Shown here one piece after another: positions 27,290 to 35,691 of a stretch of DNA of 64,000 bases. This stretch comes from Imperialibacter sp. EC-SDR9 (GTDB lineage Bacteria > Bacteroidota > Bacteroidia > Cytophagales > Cyclobacteriaceae). The DNA lies in NCBI RefSeq assembly GCF_902498805.1, contig NZ_LR701599.1, positions 1,265-65,264 on the forward strand, written 5' to 3'. Below the pieces are notes generated by a model. That model saw only the letters and a program-made list of their open reading frames with translations, ran no database searches and was not told the DNA's origin. A program made the translations under genes and the position numbers. The number at the start of each line of letters is the position of its first letter. Within the stretch, counting starts at the first letter, position 1.

Positions 27290-27353
27290 CCGTCGGCGAC
27301 TACCCGTCGGCGACTACCCGTCCGGGACTGCCCGTCTGGGACTGCCCGTCTGC
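27290..27353. repeat. 14-bp tandem repeat, four and a half units
   Basis: The gap 27115-27437 has no gene. It holds four head-to-tail 14-bp units: CCGTCGGCGACTAC twice, then CCGTCCGGGACTGC and CCGTCTGGGACTGC, ending in a partial unit CCGTCTGC. The sequence just before it (GGTTATTGCCAGGTACTAAC) is similar, in inverted orientation, to the segment near 29670-29700. Both probably derive from one repeat family. Confidence 0.85.
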
Positions 27354-27437
27354 GAAATCTCTCATTCGTTCCTTCGGCGAGGCCTACAGGTCGTTTCCGA
27401 TGCATGACGCCGGAGTGCGGACAGCTACTGTGAAGTT

Positions 27438-28691
27438 TTAACTCGACCTTGTCATCCCCGCCTTCTTCTCCTCCAAATATTCCCTCTCCAAACTATTGGT
27501 GCAAGTGCAAATGGCCTTGTCGATGGCGATGAGTGCCCTGGCAGGCTCGCCGTTTTTGGCGTAGTACTCGGCGTAGGTACCATGGAGGAGGTAGGTGCGC
27601 TGGCTCATGGCAGCAGCGTTAATGCTGTCGAGCTCCTTTTTGGCGTCGGCCAAGCGCTCCATTTGCAGGTAGGTGATGGCCCGGGAAAGCCGGATGCTGT
27701 CGGAAGGCATCAACTCAAACATCTCGTTGTAGTAGTCGATGATCTGCTGCCAGTTGGTATTCTCAAACTTGATGGCCTTGATATGTTCAGCCGCAATGCC
27801 CGCCTCCAGGTGATAAATAGACTGGTCTGAGTATAGCATGGCTTTGTTGAGAGCATCATTCCCCAGCACAATGAGGGGGAAATGCCAGGTCGAACGATCC
27901 TGGTGCTTGAGGTCTACGATTTTACCATCAACAACCTTGGAGTCGAGCCGGGAGGCGTGAAAGCAAAGCAACCCAAACAAGGCGTAAAGACTACCTGACC
28001 TGAACTGCTCCTTCACCAGCAGGAGCTTGCACAGGCGCAGGGCCTCACCGCAAAGGTCTTTGTCGATGAGCTGATTGAGCTTGGTAGAGTGGAAGCCTTC
28101 GTTGAAAATGAGATAGATGATCTGCTGCACGGCGGAGAGCCTGCCGTCGATCTCGTTGGGTTCGGGGTAGTCAAGCGTAATGCTTAGCTCCTGAATCTTT
28201 TTCCTGGCCCGCATCAGCCGTTTTTTGATGGTCTCATCTTTCTGTAGCAGGGCCACGGCTATTTCCTTCATGGAAAAACCCGAAATGGCCTTGAGGGCAA
28301 AGGCAATTTGCTCTTCTCTGGAAAACCCGGGGTGGCAGGCCACAAAGAGCATCCTCAGCTGGCTGTCCTGCACTTCGTGGTCGAGAAAGTATTCGTTGAT
28401 TTCGAGGGTAGCTGCGCCGTGGACTGTTTTTTCGTGTCGCTGCCTTTGGGCATTGATTTGGCGCATCAGGTCAATGGCCCTGTTCTTCGCTGCCTGGGTA
28501 AGCCAGGCTTCCGGGTTGTCGGGCTGGGCCTCCCGCCACTTGAGTGAGGCCTGCAAAAAGGTGTCCTGAATGGCATCTTCAATCAGCTCGAGGTGGGCGA
28601 GGCCGAAGATTTTGGACAAAATGGCGACCAGCTTTCCGTACTGATGTCGGAAAAGATGGTCGACCATGCTATGGGGCTGCTTACCTGTCAA
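27438..28691 (-). CDS. RNA polymerase sigma factor, ECF42-type with TPR-like C-terminus
   Basis: 417 residues. Region 2 is at about 10-80 (FRHQYGKLVAILSKIFG, EDAIQDTFLQASLKW, RAIDLMRQINAQR). Region 4 is at about 115-175 (EQIAFALKAISGFSMKEIAV, KRLMRARKKIQEL). The long C-terminal part (DUF6596 type, about 190-290) continues into helical repeats near 320-410 (LSRAITYLQMERLADAKKEL). This is the ECF42 arrangement, in which the C-terminal extension is thought to control the sigma factor instead of an anti-sigma factor. It overlaps by 11 bp the upstream gene for a DGPF/YciI-type protein, the known partner of this ECF group. Confidence 0.92.
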   Translation of the reverse strand: MTGKQPHSMVDHLFRHQYGKLVAILSKIFGLAHLELIEDAIQDTFLQASLKWREAQPDNPEAWLTQAAKNRAIDLMRQINAQRQRHEKTVHGAATLEINEYFLDHEVQDSQLRMLFVACHPGFSREEQIAFALKAISGFSMKEIAVALLQKDETIKKRLMRARKKIQELSITLDYPEPNEIDGRLSAVQQIIYLIFNEGFHSTKLNQLIDKDLCGEALRLCKLLLVKEQFRSGSLYALFGLLCFHASRLDSKVVDGKIVDLKHQDRSTWHFPLIVLGNDALNKAMLYSDQSIYHLEAGIAAEHIKAIKFENTNWQQIIDYYNEMFELMPSDSIRLSRAITYLQMERLADAKKELDSINAAAMSQRTYLLHGTYAEYYAKNGEPARALIAIDKAICTCTNSLEREYLEEKKAGMTRSS

Positions 28692-29028
28692 ACTTCACCA
28701 CCTCACGAATTTCTACTGTTCCGCCGAGGTGGTAGTCAGGATAATCCTGGGCAATCTTCACGGCCTCTTCTACGCTGTCGGCTGCGGCGGTGTAGTAGCC
28801 ACCTATCAGCTCCTTGCTTTCTACAAATGGCCCATCTGATTCTATCCTGTCAGGCCCGGAGACCCGCTTGGCCGTGGCATAAAGTGCTGCGCCGCCTCGC
28901 AAAATGCCCTGTTCCTTCATTTTGTCACCCCAGGCAAACCACCTGCCCATTTGGGTTTGTATTTCTTCTGGTGAAAGGCCCAGCTCGTCGTAGCTGGCTC
29001 CTATAAATATCATCATGAATTCTTTCAT
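28681..29028 (-). CDS. YciI-like DGPF-domain protein
   Basis: 115 residues of the YCII superfamily. The motif that names the group, SDGPF, is present (ESDGPFVESKELIGGYYTA), after MIFIGASYDEL and GGAALYATAKRV. The 3' end overlaps the ECF sigma gene by 11 bp, so they are cotranscribed. DGPF proteins are the conserved neighbours of ECF42 sigma factors; their biochemical role is unproven. Together with the VOC protein just upstream on the same strand, the three may be one stress-response unit. Confidence 0.92.
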   Translation of the reverse strand: MKEFMMIFIGASYDELGLSPEEIQTQMGRWFAWGDKMKEQGILRGGAALYATAKRVSGPDRIESDGPFVESKELIGGYYTAAADSVEEAVKIAQDYPDYHLGGTVEIREVVKFDR

Positions 29029-29123
29029 CGTGTAAAAATTAAATGGTTTCTAATGTATTAAATTCTAGCGCTTTTGCCATCTAAAAGCTTCCGCTTTATC
29101 GGCCTGATTGCTTCAATATACTG

Positions 29124-29498
29124 CTAGTTTCTCGAATGAAAGGCCACCCTGTTTCCTTCCGTGTCGATGAACTGCGCCATGAATCCGTTGGGCCCCAGGG
29201 AGGTCTTGGGTACGATGATTTTGCCGCCAGCTTTCTCTACCCTCGATAGCGGGGTTGTCAGGTCGTCTCCACCGTTGAGGTACACCAGCGCTCCTTTGTC
29301 GGAAGGTTCGCAGCCCGGGCCGAAGGCAATGCCGCCGCCAACGCCGTTTTCCCAGTCGGCCGGAAAGAACGCCATGGTCATGCCCATTGCTTCCATCGAC
29401 ATGGTTTCCATTTTTGCATCCAGTACCTGCTCGTAAAATGACTTGGCCCTGTCGAAGTCTTTGGCTGGCACTTCAAACCAGTTGATTGCATTTTTCAT
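29124..29498 (-). CDS. VOC family (glyoxalase-like) protein
   Basis: 124 residues with two beta-alpha-beta-beta-beta modules: NAINWFEVPAKDFDRAKSFY at the start and FMAQFIDTEGNRVAFHS at the end. Family members bind a metal and include glyoxalase I, dioxygenases and resistance proteins. The first metal ligand position is not the usual His, so catalysis is uncertain. It lies 95 bp upstream of the DGPF gene on the same strand and may share its regulation. Confidence 0.88.
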   Translation of the reverse strand: MKNAINWFEVPAKDFDRAKSFYEQVLDAKMETMSMEAMGMTMAFFPADWENGVGGGIAFGPGCEPSDKGALVYLNGGDDLTTPLSRVEKAGGKIIVPKTSLGPNGFMAQFIDTEGNRVAFHSRN

Positions 29499-29629
29499 CT
29501 TGTTAGTTGTTTTGGTGAAACATGATTTGCCCTATGACGAGGCCGGGTTTGTGAAAGGGGACAGGTGGGAGGAAAGTTTTTTGCCAATTAGAAGGTTGGA
29601 GGAGTGAGAACGAGAAGCCATGCAGGGAA

Positions 29630-29712
29630 CATGGAGGATAAGATTTCTCCGCTCCGCTACGAAATGGCCGTTACCGACGGCTCGGTGCCAGTAATAGCCG
29701 ATTTGCATATTG
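29630..29712. repeat. degenerate interspersed repeat
   Basis: The interval 29499-29845 has no gene. It contains GATTTCTCCGCTCCGCTACGA, which is the inverted form of the AGCGGAGAAATC end of the interspersed repeats, and then CGTTACCGACGGCTCGG followed by a segment similar to the inverse of the sequence before the 14-bp array at 27290. The last 100 bp are the leader of the next gene. Confidence 0.65.
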
Positions 29713-29845
29713 TTCACTATAACTAAAGAGCTGTACACGGGAGTACCACCATTCCGTAAGCAAAGGGGATGTCATATTTAAAGAAACAGGTTTAGTCTAA
29801 TTGAAAATCTTACTAGTTTCGAAACATCATTACAAACCGAAGTCT

Positions 29846-30847
29846 ATGTCCTCTAACAGAAGAGATTTTATTCGCAAGTCTGCCCTTGGAGCAGGTGTGC
29901 TGGGCGTGTCGTCGCTGGCGGCGTGTGCGAGTGAAGGTGAGCAGAAGCAGGCTGCCGGACCAGACCCGTCCACCACAGGCACAAAGCCCATTGTTATCGC
30001 CACCTGGGCGCATGGCATGCCCGCCAATGAAAAGGCCTGGGAGCTACTGAGTCAGGGCAAAAGTAGTCTGGATGCGGTAGAAGCAGGTGTGAGGGTGGTG
30101 GAGTCGGATCCGGAGGTGCAGACGGTTGGCTTGGGTGGCTTCCCCGATAGAGATGGAGTGGTGTCGCTGGATGCCTGCATCATGGACTACGACAGCCGCT
30201 GTGGTTCAGTAGCATTTTTGGAAGAGATAGAAAATCCTATTTCGGTGGCCCGCAAGGTGATGGAGGAAACACCCCATATCATGCTGGTAGGAGAGGGTGC
30301 TCAGCGATTTGCCGTGGAGCAGGGCTTCGAAAGGAAAAACCTGCTAACGGAAAAGTCGAAGGAGGCTTACGAGAAATGGCTGGAAACGGCTGAATATAAG
30401 CCGGTCATCAATATTGAAAACCACGATACCATTAGCATGCTGGCGCTGGATAGCCAGGGCCGACTAGCAGGCGCTTGCACCACCAGCGGTGCCGCCTGGA
30501 AAATGCATGGCCGTATTGGTGACTCACCGATCATTGGCGCTGGTCTCTTCCTTGACGGAGAAGTAGGAGGCGCTTGTGCTACCGGGCTTGGAGAGGCAGT
30601 GATCAGAGTCGCTGGCAGCGCCATGGTAGTGGAGCTGATGCGCAATGGCATGAGTCCGGGAGAGGCATGCAAAGCCATTGTAGAGCGTATCGCAGCCAAG
30701 CACCCATCCGTCGCTGACTTGCAGGTGGGCTTTCTGGCGCTGGATAAGTATGGTAATTATGGGTCCTATGCGATTCACAAAGGATTTAATTTCGCTGTGT
30801 ACAATAACAACGGCAATACGCTGATTGACGCAGTGAGTAAGTATTAA
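29846..30847 (+). CDS. N4-(beta-N-acetylglucosaminyl)-L-asparaginase
   Basis: From the ATG at 29846 this gives 333 residues. The N-terminus combines a Tat motif (NRRDFIRKS) with a lipobox (VSSLAAC, Cys27), so it is an exported lipoprotein. It is an Ntn-hydrolase: autoproteolysis before the threonine in NHDTISMLALD (Thr195) would release the active N-terminal Thr. TSGAAWKMHGRIGDSPIIGA and CATGLGEAVIR form the substrate pocket. Glycosylasparaginases cleave the sugar-asparagine bond of N-linked glycans, so in Bacteroidota they serve glycoprotein degradation. The longer frame from 29801 would bury the export signal. Confidence 0.93.
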   Translation: MSSNRRDFIRKSALGAGVLGVSSLAACASEGEQKQAAGPDPSTTGTKPIVIATWAHGMPANEKAWELLSQGKSSLDAVEAGVRVVESDPEVQTVGLGGFPDRDGVVSLDACIMDYDSRCGSVAFLEEIENPISVARKVMEETPHIMLVGEGAQRFAVEQGFERKNLLTEKSKEAYEKWLETAEYKPVINIENHDTISMLALDSQGRLAGACTTSGAAWKMHGRIGDSPIIGAGLFLDGEVGGACATGLGEAVIRVAGSAMVVELMRNGMSPGEACKAIVERIAAKHPSVADLQVGFLALDKYGNYGSYAIHKGFNFAVYNNNGNTLIDAVSKY

Positions 30848-30924
30848 TATCATTTGACTTGTTGATAAGGTAATTTTCTATTAATCAGGCAACCTATTTT
30901 GGCACAAAAGTGTCGTTGCATAAG

Positions 30925-33135
30925 ATGAAACACATTATTTTTTTACTGGCTATTTGGATAACAGGGGCAAGCACATTCGCCAGACAAAATGATCACTCTA
31001 TTGCCCGGAAGTGGAATGAAGTGCTGCTGGAAGCCGTCAGGAATGACTTTGCCAGGCCCACTGTTCATGCCCGCAATCTTTTCCACATCTCTGCCGCCAT
31101 GTACGATGCCTGGGCGGCCTATGATGAGACGGCAGAGCTGTACTTTCTGGGGCGGTATCACGGAGACTTTTATTTCCCTTACGATGGCATACAGGCGCCG
31201 GAAGACTTAAGTGCCGCTCAAGAGGAGGCCATTAGCTATGCAGCCTACAGACTGATTAGTCATCGTTTCGCCCTCTCTCCCGGAGCCCAGAATATCTTCC
31301 TGGCCGCTTACAAACAGATGCAGGCAAGGGGCTATTCACTTTCGTTTACATCCACCGACTACTCAACCGGCTCCCCGGCGGCGCTTGGTAACTATATAGC
31401 CGAAAAAGTGATTCAGTTTGGCTTGCAGGATGGCTCGAACGAGATGAATTTGTACGCCAACCAGTATTATGCTCCGCTCAACGATAAGCCGCTCAATCCA
31501 TTAATGCCGGGAAATCCCAATTTGAAAGACCCCAATCGCTGGCAATCTCTTGAACTTGGGGCGTTTATCGATCAGGGCGGAAACCCTATTCCAGGAAGTA
31601 ATATTCCGTTTTTGAGCCCCGAGTGGGGCAATGTCACTCCCTTTTCAATGAATGCGCTTCATTTTACCCCGCATAAAAGAGACGGTGACGAGTACCTGGT
31701 GTATCACGATCCCGGCCCACCCGTTTATTATGATGAGGATGACAAGGAGGCTATAGCAGCCTATGTATGGACATTCAGCCTGGTGGCAGCCTGGTCGTCT
31801 CACCTCGATCCATCCGATGGGGTAATGTGGGACATTTCGCCAGCTTCCCTGGGTAATATTGACTACGCTGAGCTTCCGACAAAAATGGAAGACTATCCGG
31901 CTTTTTATGATTTTACCAACGGTGGAGACGTAGGCAAAGGCTACGAGGTGAATCCAGTAACAGGCGAGCCTTACCAACCTCAAATGGTAGCCAGGGGAGA
32001 TTATACGAGGGTACTGGCAGAATTCTGGGCTGATGGACCCAGCTCTGAAACACCGCCCGGGCATTGGTTTGTCATTCTCAATTATGTAAACGACCACCCA
32101 CAGCTTGTGAAGAAGTTCATGGGGCAAGGAGAGGTTTTGGACGACCTCGAATGGGATATTAAAGCCTATTTTATCCTTGGAGGCACCATGCACGATGTAG
32201 CCATTGCCGCATGGGGGGTAAAAGGGTACTACGACTATATCAGGCCTGTGTCTGCTATTCGCTGGCTGTCGGGCGTTGGCCAGTCCTCCGACCCAAAATT
32301 GCCAAGGTACCACCCCGGAGGGTTTAAGTTGTATGATGGACTTATAGAGTCAGTCAAAGCTGGCGACCCACTGGCCGGGCCGAGTAGGGAAAATGTTGGC
32401 AAAATAAAATTGAAGGCATGGAAGGGGCCGCAGTATGTATACGACCCGGCCACAGTGGAGGCAGGCGTTGACTGGATCCTGGCGGACTACTGGTGGCCTT
32501 ACCAGCGGCCTTCATTCGTTACGCCACCTTTTGCAGGGTACGTATCGGGGCATAGCACCTACTCACGGGCCGCCGCAGAAGTGCTGTCGCTACTGACTGG
32601 CAGTGAGTACTTTCCAGGTGGTATGGGTGAGTTTGATGCGGAGAAAAATGAGTTCCTGGTGTTTGAGGAGGGGCCTGGTGCCGATGTGGTGCTCCAATGG
32701 GCCAGGTACCAGGATGCTTCCGATCAATGCAGCCTGTCCAGGATATGGGGCGGCATTCACCCGCCTATGGATGATATCCGTGGGCGAATGATGGGCCATG
32801 AAATAGGAATTGATGCTTTTAACTTTGCCAACAGGTTTTTTGACGGGGTCACTACAGGTGTGAAAGAGCGCCAGCTGGTGAGAAATCAGGTGACGGTGTA
32901 CCCGATCCCTGTCCAGCGGGGAAACGCTCTGACGCTTTCATTTAATAGCCGTATGTCGCAGGCTCGGGCCGAGCTCATTACCATGGAAGGGGCATCCGTC
33001 GCTGCCAGTGAGCTTTCGGCTACATGGGCTGGGCAAACCCTCGATCTCGACGTTGCAGGTTTGAAGCCTGGGTTTTACCTGCTGCGCATCAATTCTGGCA
33101 ACGCTTCGGAGATCCACAAGGTCATTATTGAGTAA
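30925..33135 (+). CDS. secreted vanadium haloperoxidase/PAP2-family protein with T9SS domain
   Basis: 736 residues from the ATG at 30925 (a GTG lies at 30910), with a signal peptide (HIIFLLAIWITGASTFA). The acid phosphatase/haloperoxidase signature is complete: K-x6-RP as KGYYDYIRP (about residue 435), SGHS in GYVSGHSTYSR (about 540), and SR-x5-H as SRIWGGIHPPMDD (about 610). The C-terminal 75 residues form a type A sorting domain (VTVYPIPVQRGNALTLSF ... LKPGFYLLRI), so it is exported by the type IX system and attached or released at the surface. The chemistry could be halide oxidation or phosphate-ester hydrolysis; sequence alone does not tell. Confidence 0.92.
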   Translation: MKHIIFLLAIWITGASTFARQNDHSIARKWNEVLLEAVRNDFARPTVHARNLFHISAAMYDAWAAYDETAELYFLGRYHGDFYFPYDGIQAPEDLSAAQEEAISYAAYRLISHRFALSPGAQNIFLAAYKQMQARGYSLSFTSTDYSTGSPAALGNYIAEKVIQFGLQDGSNEMNLYANQYYAPLNDKPLNPLMPGNPNLKDPNRWQSLELGAFIDQGGNPIPGSNIPFLSPEWGNVTPFSMNALHFTPHKRDGDEYLVYHDPGPPVYYDEDDKEAIAAYVWTFSLVAAWSSHLDPSDGVMWDISPASLGNIDYAELPTKMEDYPAFYDFTNGGDVGKGYEVNPVTGEPYQPQMVARGDYTRVLAEFWADGPSSETPPGHWFVILNYVNDHPQLVKKFMGQGEVLDDLEWDIKAYFILGGTMHDVAIAAWGVKGYYDYIRPVSAIRWLSGVGQSSDPKLPRYHPGGFKLYDGLIESVKAGDPLAGPSRENVGKIKLKAWKGPQYVYDPATVEAGVDWILADYWWPYQRPSFVTPPFAGYVSGHSTYSRAAAEVLSLLTGSEYFPGGMGEFDAEKNEFLVFEEGPGADVVLQWARYQDASDQCSLSRIWGGIHPPMDDIRGRMMGHEIGIDAFNFANRFFDGVTTGVKERQLVRNQVTVYPIPVQRGNALTLSFNSRMSQARAELITMEGASVAASELSATWAGQTLDLDVAGLKPGFYLLRINSGNASEIHKVIIE

Positions 33136-33154
33136 GGCGGAGGGGCTTTTGCTT

Positions 33155-33688
33155 TTAGCTTTCCATCCAGGCTACAATGCCCAAATGGTGGTGGTGGCTG
33201 ACACTTGCTGGTGTTGTGGTGCCGTTGTGTCTTACAGTCGGCAAGCCTGCCACATCCGATAACACTTGATAGCCTGGCCCCATTTCTCTTTGAAAGGAAT
33301 CTCGAAGCTCCTGAGACTGATTTGACGTATTCAGCATGAAGGTCTTCCATTTTACCGCTGCTATATTTGCGGTCGCCGCCACGGAGATGATATTGTCTTT
33401 TTTCAGGATAGAATAGCCGTTAATTTCATTCAGCCATTTTCCACGGTAGTGCAGCCTATCGTCTATTGCTTCAACATAATGTACTTCGATTTCTTTGGGA
33501 GAAAACGCCTGGTCTGATCTTTCGGCCTTAAATATTGCTTCTTTGGCAGCCCAGAGCAGCCAGTAGTGTGTTTCGTCGTCGGTGCCTTTGGGGCAACGGT
33601 CGTTGGGATGGGAAATAAAACTTATTTCCCTTTGAGAGCGTGGCTTGAGGAGTGGGTCTGTCAGGTCAACAATGTCAATCCCAATCAA
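33155..33688 (-). CDS. 4'-phosphopantetheinyl transferase superfamily protein
   Basis: 177 residues, last gene of the sphingolipid operon. The Mg-binding acidic residues appear in MIGIDIVDLT (Asp5), and the WxxKE motif as WAAKEAIFK (Lys49, Glu50), the signature of enzymes that add the phosphopantetheine arm to carrier proteins. The SHHH segment near the C-terminus (PASVSHHHHLGIV) sits where Sfp-type enzymes usually have their N-terminal SxSH motif, so the order looks permuted, and the tail after residue 125 is otherwise odd. Its start overlaps the ACP stop by 4 bp, so it very probably activates that ACP. Confidence 0.88.
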   Translation of the reverse strand: MIGIDIVDLTDPLLKPRSQREISFISHPNDRCPKGTDDETHYWLLWAAKEAIFKAERSDQAFSPKEIEVHYVEAIDDRLHYRGKWLNEINGYSILKKDNIISVAATANIAAVKWKTFMLNTSNQSQELRDSFQREMGPGYQVLSDVAGLPTVRHNGTTTPASVSHHHHLGIVAWMES

Positions 33689-33939
33689 TCCTTTTTCATT
33701 TTTTCCAGAATCACCTCAATGGCTTCGCCAATGGTATTCATCTTGTTGATGGACTCATCGTCGATAGTGATATCGTATTTTTCCTCAATATCAAGCACAA
33801 TGTCCACCACGTGGGCAGAGTTAATTTTAAGATCACCAATGAGTTGTATTTCGTCGGAGAGGTTGTCCAGTAACTCTTTTTGCATCACATAGGGTTCAAT
33901 AACACCTTTGATTTCTGCTTTGATTTCATCTTTGGTCAT
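33685..33939 (-). CDS. acyl carrier protein, dedicated copy
   Basis: 84 residues from the ATG at 33939; the longer frame would run back into the preceding gene. It has the four-helix ACP pattern with the attachment serine in LKINSAHVVDIVLDIEEKYD (Ser41). The usual DSL is NSA here, so this is not the housekeeping ACP. It starts 20 bp after the ketoacyl synthase stop and overlaps the phosphopantetheinyl transferase start by 4 bp. It most likely carries the fatty acyl chain made by the operon and hands it to serine palmitoyltransferase or to the N-acyltransferase. Confidence 0.92.
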   Translation of the reverse strand: MTKDEIKAEIKGVIEPYVMQKELLDNLSDEIQLIGDLKINSAHVVDIVLDIEEKYDITIDDESINKMNTIGEAIEVILEKMKKD

Positions 33940-33959
33940 AGGGGTGGTTGGTAAGGTTT

Positions 33960-35240
33960 TTAGGACGAAAACTTCCGCAAAATAATACAACTATTCACGT
34001 CCCCAAAGCCAAAGTTCGCTTTGGCAATGATGTTGAGGTTGGTTTCCACAGTGGCTGTTGGGATTTTTTCAGTCGGAATGATCTTCAGAATCTCCGGGTG
34101 AAGCTCCTCAATATTGAGGTTGCCGTGCACAAAGTTGCCATGCATTTGAAGGGCACACCCCACCAACTCGATAGAGCCTGCACCCGCAATGCAGTGCCCA
34201 ATCATTGATTTGGTCGCATTCACCAAAGGGAAATCGGCTGTTTTAACATTGAGCGCTTCCACCCAATTATTAAGTTCAATGGGATCGGCCATGGTGGACG
34301 TGAGGTGACCTGAAATGAGGTCGATAGACTCAGGTGTTACCCCAGCTTCTTTGATGGCATTTTTGATGCAGGCCTGCACGGCGGTGGAGTTGGGGGCTGT
34401 CATGGACCCGCCCATTCTTTGTCCCCCCGAATTGACGTCGCCTCCAAGGATCTCCGCATAAATCCGGGCACCTCTGGCAAGAGCCGTGTCGAGTTCTTCC
34501 AGCACCAGCGCTCCACCTCCTGCGCCGGGCACAAAACCTGACGATGTGCTGCTCATGGGCCTTGAGCCAAATGTCGGGTTGTCGTTGGAGTCTCTGCAAA
34601 GCACCCGCATCGAGTCGAAAGCCCCCCAGATGTATTTGCCTTTGCCTTCGGAGCTGCCACACAGCATTCGCTTCGCTTTGCCACTTTTAATAAGCTCATA
34701 GCCCATGATGGCCGCTTCGGTGCCAGTGCTGCAGGCCGACGAGTTGGACATGACACGGTTGCCTGCTCCGAGCATGCCGTTGAGGTAGGCACTCACCCCG
34801 CTGTTCATCGACTGAGTGATGGTTTTGGTGCCCAGCTTTTTCACCTGTCCGGCATTCACCAGGTCGAAGCGGGGCCCTATGCTTTCGTCCATACTCAGTG
34901 CTCCACCTCCATAGATGATGCCTAGTTCAGGGTCAAATTTGTCATAGTCAAGCGTAAGGCCCGCATCTTTCCAGGCTTCCAGACCCGACAAACAGCCATA
35001 GATCACGCCATGATTGTCTAGCATTTTGTTCAGGAGCTGAGGGAGAAGACTGAGCTTGTACTCCTCTGATACTTCGGGTTCACCAGCGATTTGACAACCC
35101 AGGTTGTGCTCGGCCAAAGTAGGTATCCGGGTAATGCCCGACTTCATGCCTCGCAAGGCGTGTTCAAAAGCCTCTTTTCCCGTAGCATTTGGTGCCACTA
35201 CGCCAAGTCCCGTGATAACTACTCGTTTATTTAAGCTCAT
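33960..35240 (-). CDS. beta-ketoacyl-ACP synthase (KAS I/II type)
   Basis: 426 residues with the full condensing-enzyme active site: nucleophile Cys170 in SNSSACSTGTEA, His312 in SGHLTSTMADPIE, and Lys344/His349 in NATKSMIGHCIAGAGS. GFGDVNSC near the end is the usual glycine-rich closure. It elongates acyl-ACP with malonyl-ACP. SGHLTST replaces the common HGTST, so it is a diverged KAS. It overlaps the dehydratase gene by 14 bp. Its place between a dehydratase and an ACP, behind serine palmitoyltransferase, suggests it extends a chain destined for sphingolipids. Confidence 0.93.
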   Translation of the reverse strand: MSLNKRVVITGLGVVAPNATGKEAFEHALRGMKSGITRIPTLAEHNLGCQIAGEPEVSEEYKLSLLPQLLNKMLDNHGVIYGCLSGLEAWKDAGLTLDYDKFDPELGIIYGGGALSMDESIGPRFDLVNAGQVKKLGTKTITQSMNSGVSAYLNGMLGAGNRVMSNSSACSTGTEAAIMGYELIKSGKAKRMLCGSSEGKGKYIWGAFDSMRVLCRDSNDNPTFGSRPMSSTSSGFVPGAGGGALVLEELDTALARGARIYAEILGGDVNSGGQRMGGSMTAPNSTAVQACIKNAIKEAGVTPESIDLISGHLTSTMADPIELNNWVEALNVKTADFPLVNATKSMIGHCIAGAGSIELVGCALQMHGNFVHGNLNIEELHPEILKIIPTEKIPTATVETNLNIIAKANFGFGDVNSCIILRKFSS

Positions 35241-35691
35241 TTTTATTCACTAGTAGGCCCGATAGATCGCCTTTACAAACAAGTTGCTGTGTGTCTCTGT
35301 TGTGGCATTCAATCCGGCATTTCAACTTACCGAATCTATAATAAATTTTGGAGGAAGTCACCTCAAGTGTTTGCTCAGGGTAGGCAGGCGAATAGAAATC
35401 GACGCAGGAAGAGGTGAAAACAGGCACCTTTCCATCCATCCCATCAGGGCTGCTGGTGCTGTTTAAGTACATGCCAAAACAAACCAGGCCAATTTGCGCC
35501 ATCACTTCGGTGATGATTACCCCAGGGGTGACAGGGTTGCCAGGAAAATGACCCTGATAGAAAAATTCATCCTTTTTTAGCTTATAGGTTCCTTTAATGG
35601 AGTTTTCGTCGGCACTGAGTATTTCATCCACAAACAAAAAAGGTGGACTGTAGGGTAGTTTTTGAATAATGGCTGCAAACAGTTCGCTCAT
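35227..35691 (-). CDS. 3-hydroxyacyl-ACP dehydratase (FabZ-like)
   Basis: 154 residues, hotdog fold. The FabZ active site is visible: His48 in YQGHFPGNPVTPGVI and Glu62 in TEVMAQIGL. Length and motif order match FabZ/FabA-type dehydratases. It removes water from 3-hydroxyacyl-ACP. Overlaps with its neighbours (4 bp with the reductase, 14 bp with the synthase) indicate translational coupling within the lipid operon. Confidence 0.92.
   Translation of the reverse strand: MSELFAAIIQKLPYSPPFLFVDEILSADENSIKGTYKLKKDEFFYQGHFPGNPVTPGVIITEVMAQIGLVCFGMYLNSTSSPDGMDGKVPVFTSSCVDFYSPAYPEQTLEVTSSKIYYRFGKLKCRIECHNRDTQQLVCKGDLSGLLVNKNELK

Noticed and set aside
27290-27353. CRISPR-like array
   Set aside because: The units are 14 bp and adjacent with no spacers, and no cas genes are present.
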